Source: Lachnospiraceae bacterium (GTDB lineage Bacteria > Bacillota_A > Clostridia > Lachnospirales > Lachnospiraceae). From it: a DNA stretch of 31,634 nt. The notes below the pieces were generated by a model, which saw only the letters and a list, made by a program, of their open reading frames with translations, was not told where the DNA came from and ran no database searches. Positions 1 to 7,655 of the stretch are shown in pieces. The DNA lies in assembly GCA_016287765.1 (NCBI GenBank), contig JAEEWS010000034.1:1-31634 (forward strand), written 5' to 3'. Each line of letters starts with the position of its first letter. Within the stretch, counting starts at the first letter, position 1. Made by a program: the position numbers and the translations under genes.

Positions 1-20
1 TGGCGCTTTGCGCCGAAAAA

Positions 21-143
21 TGAACCTCTAACCCCGTCCCCGGGTGTCAAAAACTGAACCCCTAACCCCGTCCCCGGGTGTCAAAAACTGAACCCCTAAC
101 CCCGTCCCCGGGTGTCAAAAAGTGAACCACCAACCCCGTCCCC
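21..143. repeat. Tandem array of a 34-bp GC-rich repeat (REP-like)
   Basis: Four units follow each other with a 34-bp period, starting at 21, 55, 89 and 123. Each begins TGAACC and carries the core AACCCCGTCCCC. The first three end in GGGTGTCAAAAA; the fourth diverges after the core. The units abut with no spacer, so this is not a CRISPR. The same core is found as a perfect inverted repeat at 29088-29134. Short GC-rich dispersed repeats with this look are common in clostridial genomes. A link to RAYT-type (IS200-like) transposases is an inference, since no transposase is visible here. A small hairpin, GGCGC-TTT-GCGCC, lies just before the array at 2-14. Confidence 0.85.
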
Positions 144-182
144 AAAGGCTCATTTCCCCCCACACCCCCTGCTCATTTTAGG

Positions 183-211
183 TTGTGATTTTTTCGGGTT
201 TTGGGTATACT
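183..211 (+). promoter_or_regulatory. Probable sigma-A promoter of the 7TM/kinase/LuxR operon
   Basis: TTGTGA at 183-188 and TATACT at 206-211 are separated by 17 bases and lie just upstream of the start at 240. The -35 box matches the consensus at four of six positions. The leader would be only about 20 bases, just enough for the ribosome site GGGGAGAAACGGAG. Confidence 0.5.
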
Positions 212-239
212 AACAAAGAGGGGAGAAACGGAGTTTACT

Positions 240-1907
240 ATGGAGCATAAGAGTATCAGGAAGAGAATTGGCCTTACTCGGGTGAATACCGCGATCGTGA
301 TCGCCGGTATTATTATTGCGGCTATTTTAAGACAGATGAGCAGGCTGAGCCAAAACCCGTCGGTGGACGGAGCTGTGACTGTCTTAAGACCAGTCATATA
401 TATCGTTATATTCGGAATGTGGGGAGTTTCCGTAAGAAAAAGGATCGTAAACAGGAACATCAGAAACCTTCTGACAGCCATTGCCATATTGATGATATTC
501 TGGATCAATGTCCGGACTGTAAAGTACAGTGCCGAAAGTTACGCAGTCATCAGATATGCATGGTATCTATATTATATACCCCAGCTATTTATACCCACAC
601 TTTTCTTTATAGTTTCATTTATGAAGGGCAGGAAAGAGGAAGAGAAGATCTTCGGAAAAAGAGTCTTTTATCCGGTGCTGGCCGTAAGTGGCGCATTAAC
701 GGCCCTTGTTATCACCAATGATCTGCATCAACTGGTGTTTAAATTTGACGGAAAGCCCTATACCGAGCACAACTACAGCCATCAGACGGTGTTCTATCTG
801 TTGTGGGGGTGGATGGTACTTTTGGCTCTTCTTTCCACGGCGGCCATTGTTAAGAAATGCAGGATAACGGAAAAGAAGAAATTTGTTCTTCTGCCATTGA
901 TAGCCATATCTGTAGCCTTTTTATATGCAGTGCTGACCGCGGCCGGAAATCCCGTGATCAAGCTTATCGCCGGAGATATGACCGTCAGCTTTTGCGTGGT
1001 CTATATGTTCATCATGGAAAGCTGCTTGAGAAGCGGCCTGATACAGATAAATTCCGGCTACGAAGAGCTTTTTGAAGCTTCTACCCTAAGGGCTCAGATA
1101 CTGGACGAGGATTACAACACCTGCCTTTCCTCCCAAAATGCGGTGTCTTATCCCAGGGAAGTCCTAAAGAAAACGGTGTGGGGACCTGTGGTTCTGGATG
1201 ATGGCATACGTCTCTCCGACTTTAAGATAGAAGGCGGTCATTTCCTGTGGCAGGAGGATACCACGGAACTGGTCAGTGTCATGAGAGAACTGGATGAGGC
1301 CAAAAAGGAGCTGGAAGCCAGAAATGCGGTCCTGGCGGAGGCATACAATACGGAGAGAAACCTAAGAAGGCTGGAGGAGCAGAATAGGCTCTACGATTCC
1401 ATACAGGAAAAGACCAAAAAGCAGATAAACATTTTATCGGAACTTATCAAGGATTACCATGAGGCAGAAACCGCCACCGAGCGCATCGGGATATTAAAGC
1501 ATATGATCGTGATGGGGGTTTACATTAAGCGGCGCAACAACCTGATGTTCATAAACGAGCAGAGCGATGTGATACCTGCCCGGGAACTGGAGCTTTGCTT
1601 TGAAGAGACCGTGGGCGATCTGGAGCTGGCAGGCATACATACAGGCTGCTATTCGGACATCGGGAAGGAGATACCGGCTAAAGTGGCTGCGGCTATATAT
1701 GACTGCTACGAAAATATCTGTGAAGAGGTGTACGGAAGCGTAAATTCAATGCTGATAAGGATATACAGGGAAGAAGAGGATTTTGTGCTTAGCATGGATG
1801 TTACTCCGGTTAAGGAACTTAAGATTTCGGAAATGGAAAATGTGACGGTACGGGAAGAAGAGGGAACTATCACTTTTTCCTCAAGAATAAGGGAGGGAGA
1901 GGTATGA
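240..1907 (+). CDS. 7TM membrane sensor protein with degenerate kinase-like C-terminus
   Basis: The ATG at 240 follows a GGAG-type ribosome site; an in-frame TTG at 201 overlaps the promoter and is rejected. The protein is about 555 aa. The first 260 residues contain about seven hydrophobic helices, followed by the stretch GLIQINSGYEELFEAS, which is typical of the histidine-kinase N-terminal 7TM region. A charged coiled coil (about 350-400) follows. The C-terminal 150 residues resemble a dimerisation plus ATPase fold, but no usable H box, N box or glycine box is present: YDCYENICEE sits where a kinase has its N box. It overlaps the next gene, a real kinase, by 4 bases (ATGA), so the two are probably co-translated. 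It is likely the membrane sensor that controls that soluble kinase. The ligand is unknown. Confidence 0.8.
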   Translation: MEHKSIRKRIGLTRVNTAIVIAGIIIAAILRQMSRLSQNPSVDGAVTVLRPVIYIVIFGMWGVSVRKRIVNRNIRNLLTAIAILMIFWINVRTVKYSAESYAVIRYAWYLYYIPQLFIPTLFFIVSFMKGRKEEEKIFGKRVFYPVLAVSGALTALVITNDLHQLVFKFDGKPYTEHNYSHQTVFYLLWGWMVLLALLSTAAIVKKCRITEKKKFVLLPLIAISVAFLYAVLTAAGNPVIKLIAGDMTVSFCVVYMFIMESCLRSGLIQINSGYEELFEASTLRAQILDEDYNTCLSSQNAVSYPREVLKKTVWGPVVLDDGIRLSDFKIEGGHFLWQEDTTELVSVMRELDEAKKELEARNAVLAEAYNTERNLRRLEEQNRLYDSIQEKTKKQINILSELIKDYHEAETATERIGILKHMIVMGVYIKRRNNLMFINEQSDVIPARELELCFEETVGDLELAGIHTGCYSDIGKEIPAKVAAAIYDCYENICEEVYGSVNSMLIRIYREEEDFVLSMDVTPVKELKISEMENVTVREEEGTITFSSRIREGEV

Positions 1908-2887
1908 GCGTATTCAAGAAAAAGAACTATCTGACTCCCGATTCCATAAAAGAAGCCTTTGACAATCTTCCCTCGGGCATATGTTTTTTCGACAGGAATG
2001 GATTTGTAAAGCTTTGCAACAGGACAATGACCAAGATATCCTTTGATCTGGGAGGACACGATGTCCAGTACTTAAAGGAATTTGAGGATATGCTTAAAAG
2101 GCCGGGAAACAAGTGCCTGAGACCTAAGGACGGGAAGTACTACTTTATGGCGGACGGAAATGTGTGGTCCTTTGTGAAGAATGAGATAACGGGAAGAGAC
2201 GGAGCGGTATATACGGAGTATGTGGCTTCGGAGGTTTCGGAAATATATGCACGGATGGAGGAGCTTAATGGGGATAACAAAAAGATGCTGGAGATCTCCG
2301 AAGAGATAAAAAAGCTGTCTGCAAATGTGCTGACCGTGGCCAGAGAAGAAGAAACCCTTTCAATGAAGATGCGGGTCCACGATGAAATGGGAAGAAGTCT
2401 TGTGGCAGCCAGAAAGCTGCTTCAAAAGGGAATTCTGCCGGAAAGGGAAGATCCTGTCCTGGAAAGCTGGAAGCGTACGACGGAGATCTTAAAACGGGGA
2501 AACGATGAACCTGAAAAGAAGGACATGCTGGATGAATTGAGGGATGCATGTAAAGGGATGCTTAACATAAAACTCACGGGTGAATTACCGGAGAAGGAGG
2601 AAGCAGCCTACCTTATCGTTGTGGCGATCCGGGAATGTATAACCAATGCGATAAGATATGCCAATGCCACAGAGCTGTATGTAACGGTGGAGCAGAAAGA
2701 AGGCAGAGCTACAGCCCGCATCACCAATAACGGAGATCCGCCAAAGGGCTGGATCAACGAAGGAGGAGGGCTTTCATCCCTAAGGAGAAAGATAGAGAGG
2801 GCGGGAGGACTTATGGACATAAGATCCATGCCGACTTTTGAGCTCAAGGTAAACCTGCCTTGTGATGATTGGAGGTTTAAAGCATGA
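1904..2887 (+). CDS. Cytoplasmic sensor histidine kinase with PAS-like domain
   Basis: This 327-aa protein has no membrane segment. Residues 15-110 look like a PAS domain (NLPSGICFFDRNGFVKLCN). A coiled coil (115-155) leads into the H box VHDEMGRSL, with phospho-acceptor His159. An HATPase domain follows, with N box RECITNAIRYAN (Asn248), NNGDPP (275-280) and a glycine-rich GGGLSSL (287-293). The H-box and N-box style is that of NarL-partnered (HisKA_3-like) kinases. That fits the LuxR-type regulator downstream, which it overlaps by 4 bases. It also overlaps the 7TM sensor gene upstream by 4 bases, so all three form one tightly coupled operon. The kinase probably takes its input from the 7TM protein. 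Confidence 0.88.
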   Translation: MSVFKKKNYLTPDSIKEAFDNLPSGICFFDRNGFVKLCNRTMTKISFDLGGHDVQYLKEFEDMLKRPGNKCLRPKDGKYYFMADGNVWSFVKNEITGRDGAVYTEYVASEVSEIYARMEELNGDNKKMLEISEEIKKLSANVLTVAREEETLSMKMRVHDEMGRSLVAARKLLQKGILPEREDPVLESWKRTTEILKRGNDEPEKKDMLDELRDACKGMLNIKLTGELPEKEEAAYLIVVAIRECITNAIRYANATELYVTVEQKEGRATARITNNGDPPKGWINEGGGLSSLRRKIERAGGLMDIRSMPTFELKVNLPCDDWRFKA

Positions 2888-3522
2888 CAAAGGTATTGAT
2901 AGTTGAAGACCAGAAAATGGCCAGAGACAGCATGGTAGGTTATGTGGAAGCAAGCGAGGGCTATACTCTGGCGGGTACACTTAAAAATGCGGGGTCTGCG
3001 GAGGTCTTTTGTGCGGGACATGCGGTGGACCTGATACTTATGGATGTGTGCACAGACCATGATGAGAGCGGGATAGAAGCCACTGCCATTATAAAAAAGC
3101 GCTATCCTTCCATTAAGGTGATCATAGTTACCTCCATGGTGGAGTGCAGCTTTTTGGACAGAGCAAAAGAAGCGGGAGCTGACAGCTTCTGGTACAAAGA
3201 AACGGAGACTCAGGAGCTTCTGGAGGTAATGAACAGGACCATGGCGGGAGAAAGCGTGTATCCTGAAAAGACACCGGAAGTGCGGCTGGGACTTACCACC
3301 AGCTATCATCTCACGGGAACGGAACTCCTGGTGTTAAGGACCATCATGGAAAGCAGCAATTATCAGGAGGCTGCGGACAAGATAGGCTGTACCGAAAGGA
3401 ACATCCGCTTTCACCTGAACAACATTCTGGATAAAACGGGATACAGGAACAGGTTTGAACTGTGCATGGCAGTATCGCAGAAAAAGCTGATCATTGTTAA
3501 TCCCGATAAGGAATTATTGTAA
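2884..3522 (+). CDS. Response regulator, receiver plus LuxR-type HTH
   Basis: The protein is 212 aa. Receiver domain 1-120: acidic pair Glu8-Asp9, phospho-acceptor Asp54 in LILMDVCTD, Ser/Thr switch in IIVTS, and a conserved Lys in WYKETE. The C-terminal HTH (about 140-205) contains LTGTELLVLRTIMES, AADKIGCTERNIRFHLNNIL and DKTGYRNRFEL, the usual GerE/LuxR recognition layout. The gene starts inside the kinase stop (ATGA) and is its cognate regulator. Targets are unknown; its own operon is a reasonable guess. Confidence 0.92.
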   Translation: MTKVLIVEDQKMARDSMVGYVEASEGYTLAGTLKNAGSAEVFCAGHAVDLILMDVCTDHDESGIEATAIIKKRYPSIKVIIVTSMVECSFLDRAKEAGADSFWYKETETQELLEVMNRTMAGESVYPEKTPEVRLGLTTSYHLTGTELLVLRTIMESSNYQEAADKIGCTERNIRFHLNNILDKTGYRNRFELCMAVSQKKLIIVNPDKELL

Positions 3523-3545
3523 TCTTATTTGAAAATTAATAAATT

Positions 3546-3565
3546 AACTGTCAAATGTGACAGTT
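3546..3565 (+). promoter_or_regulatory. Short perfect hairpin after the LuxR operon
   Basis: AACTGTCA (3546-3553) and TGACAGTT (3558-3565) form an 8-bp stem with a 4-base loop, 24 bases after the regulator stop. Only TTTC follows, so it is a weak terminator at best. It could instead be an operator dyad for the downstream operon. Confidence 0.4.
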
Positions 3566-3652
3566 TCAACCCGAAGCATTTATGCAATAATAGGACCTGC
3601 ATTGAGAGGTAATTTCTTATACCCCTTGTGCCCAAGCATGGAGGAACAGTTT

Positions 3653-4225
3653 ATGGGTCTTTTCAATTCTTTCTTTAAAAATGCTGAGGGTAAAGAAAAT
3701 AGGGCAACAGACAATTCTTATCGGGACCGGAAAGCTGAAAGGGTAGAAACGGTATTTGGCGAGCTTCCGAAAAACCTAAAAGAGATGAAGGGTCTTTCGG
3801 AAGCGGCACTTACCGATCCTTTTCAAACAGCGGCTCTGACCATATGCGCTTTCTGTGCATATGTTGAGGCTACAGGTCCGGGAATAGAGATGCTTAACTT
3901 TCTGAAAGGCCCTCAGGAACTGTCATTGTATGATAAACAATTTATAAAAGACAGGCTTGACGGTAAGAAGTATATTCCTTATTCTTATTTTAAGGGAGCA
4001 ATCCCCGAAAATGAGTACTCGCCTTCCAAACCTTTTACAATTGAAGTGGTATCAAATGCCTATTCATATAATGATGAAGGCTATGCCAGGCTGTATGTTC
4101 AATCGGGCGGAGCAGATTCTCTCAGACCGATCACTCTGAGGAGAAAAGGTGATCAATGGTTCTTGTGGGATCAGATGATACTGGCCGATGTCAGAAGGCC
4201 CAGATCAGTGGATCCCTGGGCTTAA
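3653..4225 (+). CDS. Conserved hypothetical protein (DUF6935-like, tentative)
   Basis: The ATG at 3653 has a strong GGAGGAAC ribosome site; the longer frame from 3557 has none. The product is about 190 aa, soluble, with no signal peptide. It has a charged N-terminus (MGLFNSFFKNAEG), a central helical stretch with DPFQTAALTICAFCAYVE, and a beta-rich end with LYVQSGGADSLRPITLRRKGDQWFLWD. I associate this shape with small proteins encoded beside SPFH/zinc-ribbon genes in Firmicutes (DUF6935 in my memory, not checked). It is followed 31 bases later by an SPFH gene, so it probably works with it. The function is unknown. Confidence 0.72.
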   Translation: MGLFNSFFKNAEGKENRATDNSYRDRKAERVETVFGELPKNLKEMKGLSEAALTDPFQTAALTICAFCAYVEATGPGIEMLNFLKGPQELSLYDKQFIKDRLDGKKYIPYSYFKGAIPENEYSPSKPFTIEVVSNAYSYNDEGYARLYVQSGGADSLRPITLRRKGDQWFLWDQMILADVRRPRSVDPWA

Positions 4226-4256
4226 TATTTTTTCAATCTGAAAGGAGATTTGATTT

Positions 4257-5582
4257 ATGGGACTTATTGCTGCAGCACTAAATTCAGCAGGAACGGTTTT
4301 AGCCGATCAATGGAAGGAATTCTTCTATTGTGATTCTCTCGCAAAGGATGTATTGGTTGTTAAGGGACAAAAGAGGATCGGACCCAATTCTTCCAATGTA
4401 AAGGGAGCCGACAACATCATTTCCAACGGATCCGGTATTGCGGTGAACGAAGGTCAGTGCATGATAATTGTTGAACAGGGTAAGGTGGTGGAGATCTGTG
4501 CGGAACCCGGACAGTTCACCTGGGATTCTTCTTCCGAACCTTCCATCTTCTGCGGTTCTCTGGGAAAGAATATCATTAATACCTTTAAGACCATCGGTCG
4601 TCGTATTTCTTACGGCGGAGATACCGGTAAGGATCAAAGAATTTATTATTTCAATACAAAGGAACTCATTGACAACAAGTTTGGTACGGCAAATCCGGTA
4701 CCCTTCAGAGTGGTTGATTCCAAGATAGGTCTGGATATCGATGTTTCGCTTCGCTGTTCCGGTGTGTTCTCTTACAGGATCGCGGATCCCATCCTTTTCT
4801 ATTCAAATGTCTGCGGTAACGTAACAAGCGCATATACCCGTTCGGAGATCGATTCACAGCTTAAGACCGAATTTATCTCAGCTTTACAGCCCGCCCTCGG
4901 AAAGCTTTCCGCTCTTGAACTTCGTCCCAACCAGATCGTGGCTCATACCACGGAACTTGAGAATGCGATCAACGATGCTCTTTCGGAAAAATGGGCACAG
5001 CTCAGAGGACTGACGGTGGTTTCCGTTGCCCTCGGTTCTGTAACTCTTCCCGATGAAGATGCTGACATGATCAAGCAGGCACAGCGTACAGCTATCATGA
5101 GAGATCCTACTATGGCTGCGGCTACACTTGTGGGTGCACAGGCTGACGCTATGAAGGCAGCAGCTTCCAATAGCGCAGGAGCAATGACCGGTTTCATGGG
5201 CTTCGGAATGGCTCAGAACGCAGGAGGCGCGATGAATGCTCAGAACCTCTTTGCCATGGGACAGCAGCAAAGACAAGAGGCAGCTCCCTCACCCGCACCT
5301 GCACCCACTCCGGCGGCAGGCTGGAAATGTAAGTGCGGAGCCACGGCTACGGGCAAGTTCTGTCCCGAATGCGGAAGTCCCAAGCCGGCAGAGGATGGCT
5401 GGACATGTTCCTGCGGCGCGGTGAACAAGGGCAAATTCTGCCAGAATTGCGGCGCCAAGAAGCCTGCAGGCGCTCCTCTTTACAGATGCGACAAGTGCGG
5501 CTGGGAACCTGAGGATCCCTACAATCCGCCTAAATTCTGCCCTGAGTGCGGAGATATCTTCGACGAAAAGGATGTTAAATAG
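4257..5582 (+). CDS. SPFH-domain protein with C-terminal zinc ribbons (YdjI-like)
   Basis: This 441-aa protein starts after AAAGGAGATTTGATTT. Residues 1-290 match the SPFH 'virion core' subfamily typified by Bacillus YdjI: early WKEFFYCDSLAKDVLVV, then INEGQ-like VNEGQCMIIVEQGKVVE, then EPGQFTWD. No N-terminal membrane helix is seen, unlike flotillins. A Gly/Ala/Met-rich part (about 290-340) and a Pro/Ala linker lead to three Cys4 zinc ribbons: C358/C360/C369/C372, C384/C386/C395/C398 and C411/C414/C428/C431. SPFH proteins form membrane-associated scaffolds. In Bacillus, YdjI is linked to envelope-stress membrane recruitment (family knowledge). Its neighbours on both sides are small proteins of the same module. 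Confidence 0.9.
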   Translation: MGLIAAALNSAGTVLADQWKEFFYCDSLAKDVLVVKGQKRIGPNSSNVKGADNIISNGSGIAVNEGQCMIIVEQGKVVEICAEPGQFTWDSSSEPSIFCGSLGKNIINTFKTIGRRISYGGDTGKDQRIYYFNTKELIDNKFGTANPVPFRVVDSKIGLDIDVSLRCSGVFSYRIADPILFYSNVCGNVTSAYTRSEIDSQLKTEFISALQPALGKLSALELRPNQIVAHTTELENAINDALSEKWAQLRGLTVVSVALGSVTLPDEDADMIKQAQRTAIMRDPTMAAATLVGAQADAMKAAASNSAGAMTGFMGFGMAQNAGGAMNAQNLFAMGQQQRQEAAPSPAPAPTPAAGWKCKCGATATGKFCPECGSPKPAEDGWTCSCGAVNKGKFCQNCGAKKPAGAPLYRCDKCGWEPEDPYNPPKFCPECGDIFDEKDVK

Positions 5583-5599
5583 AACAGGAGGTCCTGCAT

Positions 5600-6355
5600 A
5601 TGGGATTATTTGATAAAAAAATCTGCGGTATTTGTAATAAAAAGATCGGAGTCCTGGATCTTATCGGCAGCAGAAAGCTTGAAGACAGTTATCTTTGCAA
5701 GGACTGCGCCAAGCTTCTGTCTCCCTGGTTCAGCGACAACAGAAAGTCGACCCTTGAAGAGATAAGAGAACAGCTTTCCTATCGTGAGCTTAACAAGGAA
5801 GAGGTTGACAGCTTTAATCCCACCCGTACCTTAGGACAGAAATATAAGGTCATGATCGACGACAGGACCAATAAATTCTGTGTTACCAAGGAATCCAAGT
5901 GGCGTGAGGCCAATCCCGACATTCTGAAGTTTTCTCAGGTTACGGGCTGCGACATCGACATCAAGGAAAACAAGGATGAGATTTATGACAGGGACAGCGC
6001 GGGGAATCAGGTAAGCTTTAACCCCAGACAGTTTAGCTACAAATACAGTTTTGGCATAGTTATCCATGTTAATCACAAATATTTCAGTGAAATGAAATTC
6101 GATGTCAACAATACTCTTCTTGTGGAAAAGGACGGAGATCCCCGTAAGACGGCTCACAGCACAGATTACGAAGAATGCAGGAAGACCGCCGAAGCTATTA
6201 AGGAAGCGGTACTCGGCATCCATCAGGAAGCACGTACAATGGAAGAGGAAGCGGAGAAGCCCAAGGCAGCTCTTGTGTGTCCTTTCTGCGGAGCGACTAC
6301 GATACCGGATGCAGCAGGAAACTGCGAGTATTGCGGAGCATGCATTACACGATAA
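5600..6355 (+). CDS. DUF4428-like double zinc-ribbon protein
   Basis: This 251-aa protein starts after ACAGGAGGTCC. The N-terminal treble-clef-like motif has C9xxC12 and C33xxC36 (KICGICNKKIG; YLCKDCAKLL), the DUF4428 pattern. The middle 150 residues are probably beta-rich and resemble a pleckstrin/GRAM-like fold. A charged helix precedes a second ribbon, C227/C230/C242/C245. It lies 17 bases after the SPFH gene and is the last gene of that operon; a clear terminator follows. No enzymatic motif is seen. A role as adaptor for the SPFH scaffold is inferred from context only. Confidence 0.82.
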   Translation: MGLFDKKICGICNKKIGVLDLIGSRKLEDSYLCKDCAKLLSPWFSDNRKSTLEEIREQLSYRELNKEEVDSFNPTRTLGQKYKVMIDDRTNKFCVTKESKWREANPDILKFSQVTGCDIDIKENKDEIYDRDSAGNQVSFNPRQFSYKYSFGIVIHVNHKYFSEMKFDVNNTLLVEKDGDPRKTAHSTDYEECRKTAEAIKEAVLGIHQEARTMEEEAEKPKAALVCPFCGATTIPDAAGNCEYCGACITR

Positions 6356-6406
6356 AAAGAGATTTTATAAAAATGAAATCGTGAATTAATAAAAACACGA
6401 TTTAAC

Positions 6407-6444
6407 AAAAGGAACGGATTTTGTCAAAGGAACCGTTCCTTTTT
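6407..6444 (+). terminator. Intrinsic terminator of the SPFH operon
   Basis: AAAAGGAACGG (6407-6417) pairs with CCGTTCCTTTT (6433-6443), and a T run follows and overlaps the stem. It sits 52 bases after the DUF4428-like stop. Confidence 0.85.
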
Positions 6445-6531
6445 CCGTTATTTAATGAAACATAACTTTAAAACTGCCGTAATAATCTTGTAATAAATAT
6501 TAGATTAACTAATAAAAGATACAAAAAGTTC

Positions 6532-6559
6532 TTGCCAAATGAACACTTTATGCTATAAT
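6532..6559 (+). promoter_or_regulatory. Sigma-A promoter of the degV-type gene
   Basis: TTGCCA (6532-6537), a 16-base spacer and TATAAT (6554-6559), with an extended -10 TG at 6551-6552. It points to the start at 6601. Confidence 0.75.
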
Positions 6560-6600
6560 CTTGATGAGAAAAGAACAAGTTGGGCTATAGGAGGAAAAAA

Positions 6601-7476
6601 ATGAGACCGTTTATTGTTTCGACAGACTCTACGGCAGACATGCCGGATGATTACGTTAAGGAAAAAGGTATACAGATCCATCCCCTTCACTATATAGTTA
6701 ACGGTGTGGAGTATGGTGCCGAACTTTCAAATGGTGAGATACCCATTAAAGAATTCTATGAGATGATAGAAGCAGGAACCATGGCAACAACCAATGCCAC
6801 TAATATGGGGTATGATATTGAGCTGTTTGAAAAGGCAGTAAATGATGGTTTTGATATCATACATATCAGCTTTGCGTCTTATATGAGCGGGAGCTATAAC
6901 AATGCCAAAGTGGCAGCCGAACAGGTTATGGAAGATCATCCCGAAGCGACCATTGTGGTCATCGATTCCACTAAGGGATCCGGCGGCACAAACCTGCTGG
7001 TAAGAAAAGCCCAGGAAATGAAGGAAGCAGGTAAGAGATTAAGCGAGACAGCAAAATGGATCGAGGAGGCGGTAAAGAGAACATCGGTATTTTTCTCCGT
7101 TCCCAGTCTTATGAGCCTTTACAGAGGCGGAAGATTAAAGAAATCCGCAGCTATCCTGGGAACCATGCTGAAGATCCAGCCTACATTATATATAGATGAA
7201 AAAGGAGCATTGACGCTTTTAAATAAAGTGAGAGGAAGAAAAGCTGCAATGGATTTCCTTTGTGAGACTTTAAAGCCTTTAAAGGAAAAAGGAACATTAC
7301 CTTCAGAGATCGCCATTGAGCACGGCAATTGTCTTGAAGAAGCGGAGAAGCTGGGTGAAATGGCCAAGGAAAGATATGGCATCGAGAAGATCCATTACAA
7401 TTTCCTTTGTCCCACACTGGGAAGCCATACAGGCCAGGGCATCATTACCTTTAGTTTTATCGAAAACGAAAAATAG
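6601..7476 (+). CDS. DegV family fatty-acid-binding protein
   Basis: The ATG at 6601 follows GGAGGAAAAAA; the TTG at 6580 in the same frame has no ribosome site. The product is 291 aa, the normal DegV length. Family marks are the start FIVSTDSTADMP, the lipid-headgroup Ser/Thr region TTNATNMGY (63-71), SYMSGSYNNA (94-101 onward), VIDSTKGSGG and the end LGSHTGQGIITF, close to the usual GxHTGPG. DegV/FakB proteins bind a fatty acid and hand it to the kinase FakA for phosphorylation. No fakA is in the window. The gene is monocistronic, with its own promoter and terminator. Confidence 0.92.
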   Translation: MRPFIVSTDSTADMPDDYVKEKGIQIHPLHYIVNGVEYGAELSNGEIPIKEFYEMIEAGTMATTNATNMGYDIELFEKAVNDGFDIIHISFASYMSGSYNNAKVAAEQVMEDHPEATIVVIDSTKGSGGTNLLVRKAQEMKEAGKRLSETAKWIEEAVKRTSVFFSVPSLMSLYRGGRLKKSAAILGTMLKIQPTLYIDEKGALTLLNKVRGRKAAMDFLCETLKPLKEKGTLPSEIAIEHGNCLEEAEKLGEMAKERYGIEKIHYNFLCPTLGSHTGQGIITFSFIENEK

Positions 7477-7498
7477 AAAAAGAAACTCTTATGAAGGG

Positions 7499-7527
7499 CA
7501 GGGAAGGAGCGTCTTCCCTGTTTTTTT
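7499..7527 (+). terminator. Intrinsic terminator after the degV-type gene
   Basis: CAGGGAAG (7499-7506) pairs with CTTCCCTG (7513-7520), followed by seven Ts. Confidence 0.9.
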
Positions 7528-7593
7528 ATCATGGGAAAGTAACACGAAGTGTATCAAAAAGTAAAATATTACATAGAATTCCGAAAGATAATA

Positions 7594-7602
7594 TGTGATA
7601 AT
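7594..7602 (+). promoter_or_regulatory. Possible extended -10 promoter of the GH88 gene
   Basis: TGT-GATAAT at 7594-7602 is an extended -10 element 54 bases upstream of the GH88 start. No good -35 box is seen. Confidence 0.35.
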
Positions 7603-7655
7603 GTATCGGGAGAAAATACCCTGCAGGACGCAGATAAGATAAGAGAGGAAAAAAT

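Noticed and set aside
21..143. CRISPR-like regular spacing of repeats
   Set aside because: The 34-bp units abut with no unique spacers, only four units are seen, and no cas gene is present.
201..239. Upstream TTG start for the 7TM sensor
   Set aside because: It overlaps the promoter -10 region and has no ribosome site, while the ATG at 240 has one.
2608..3309. 233-codon minus-strand open frame
   Set aside because: It is antisense to the histidine kinase and LuxR genes and encodes no recognisable motif.
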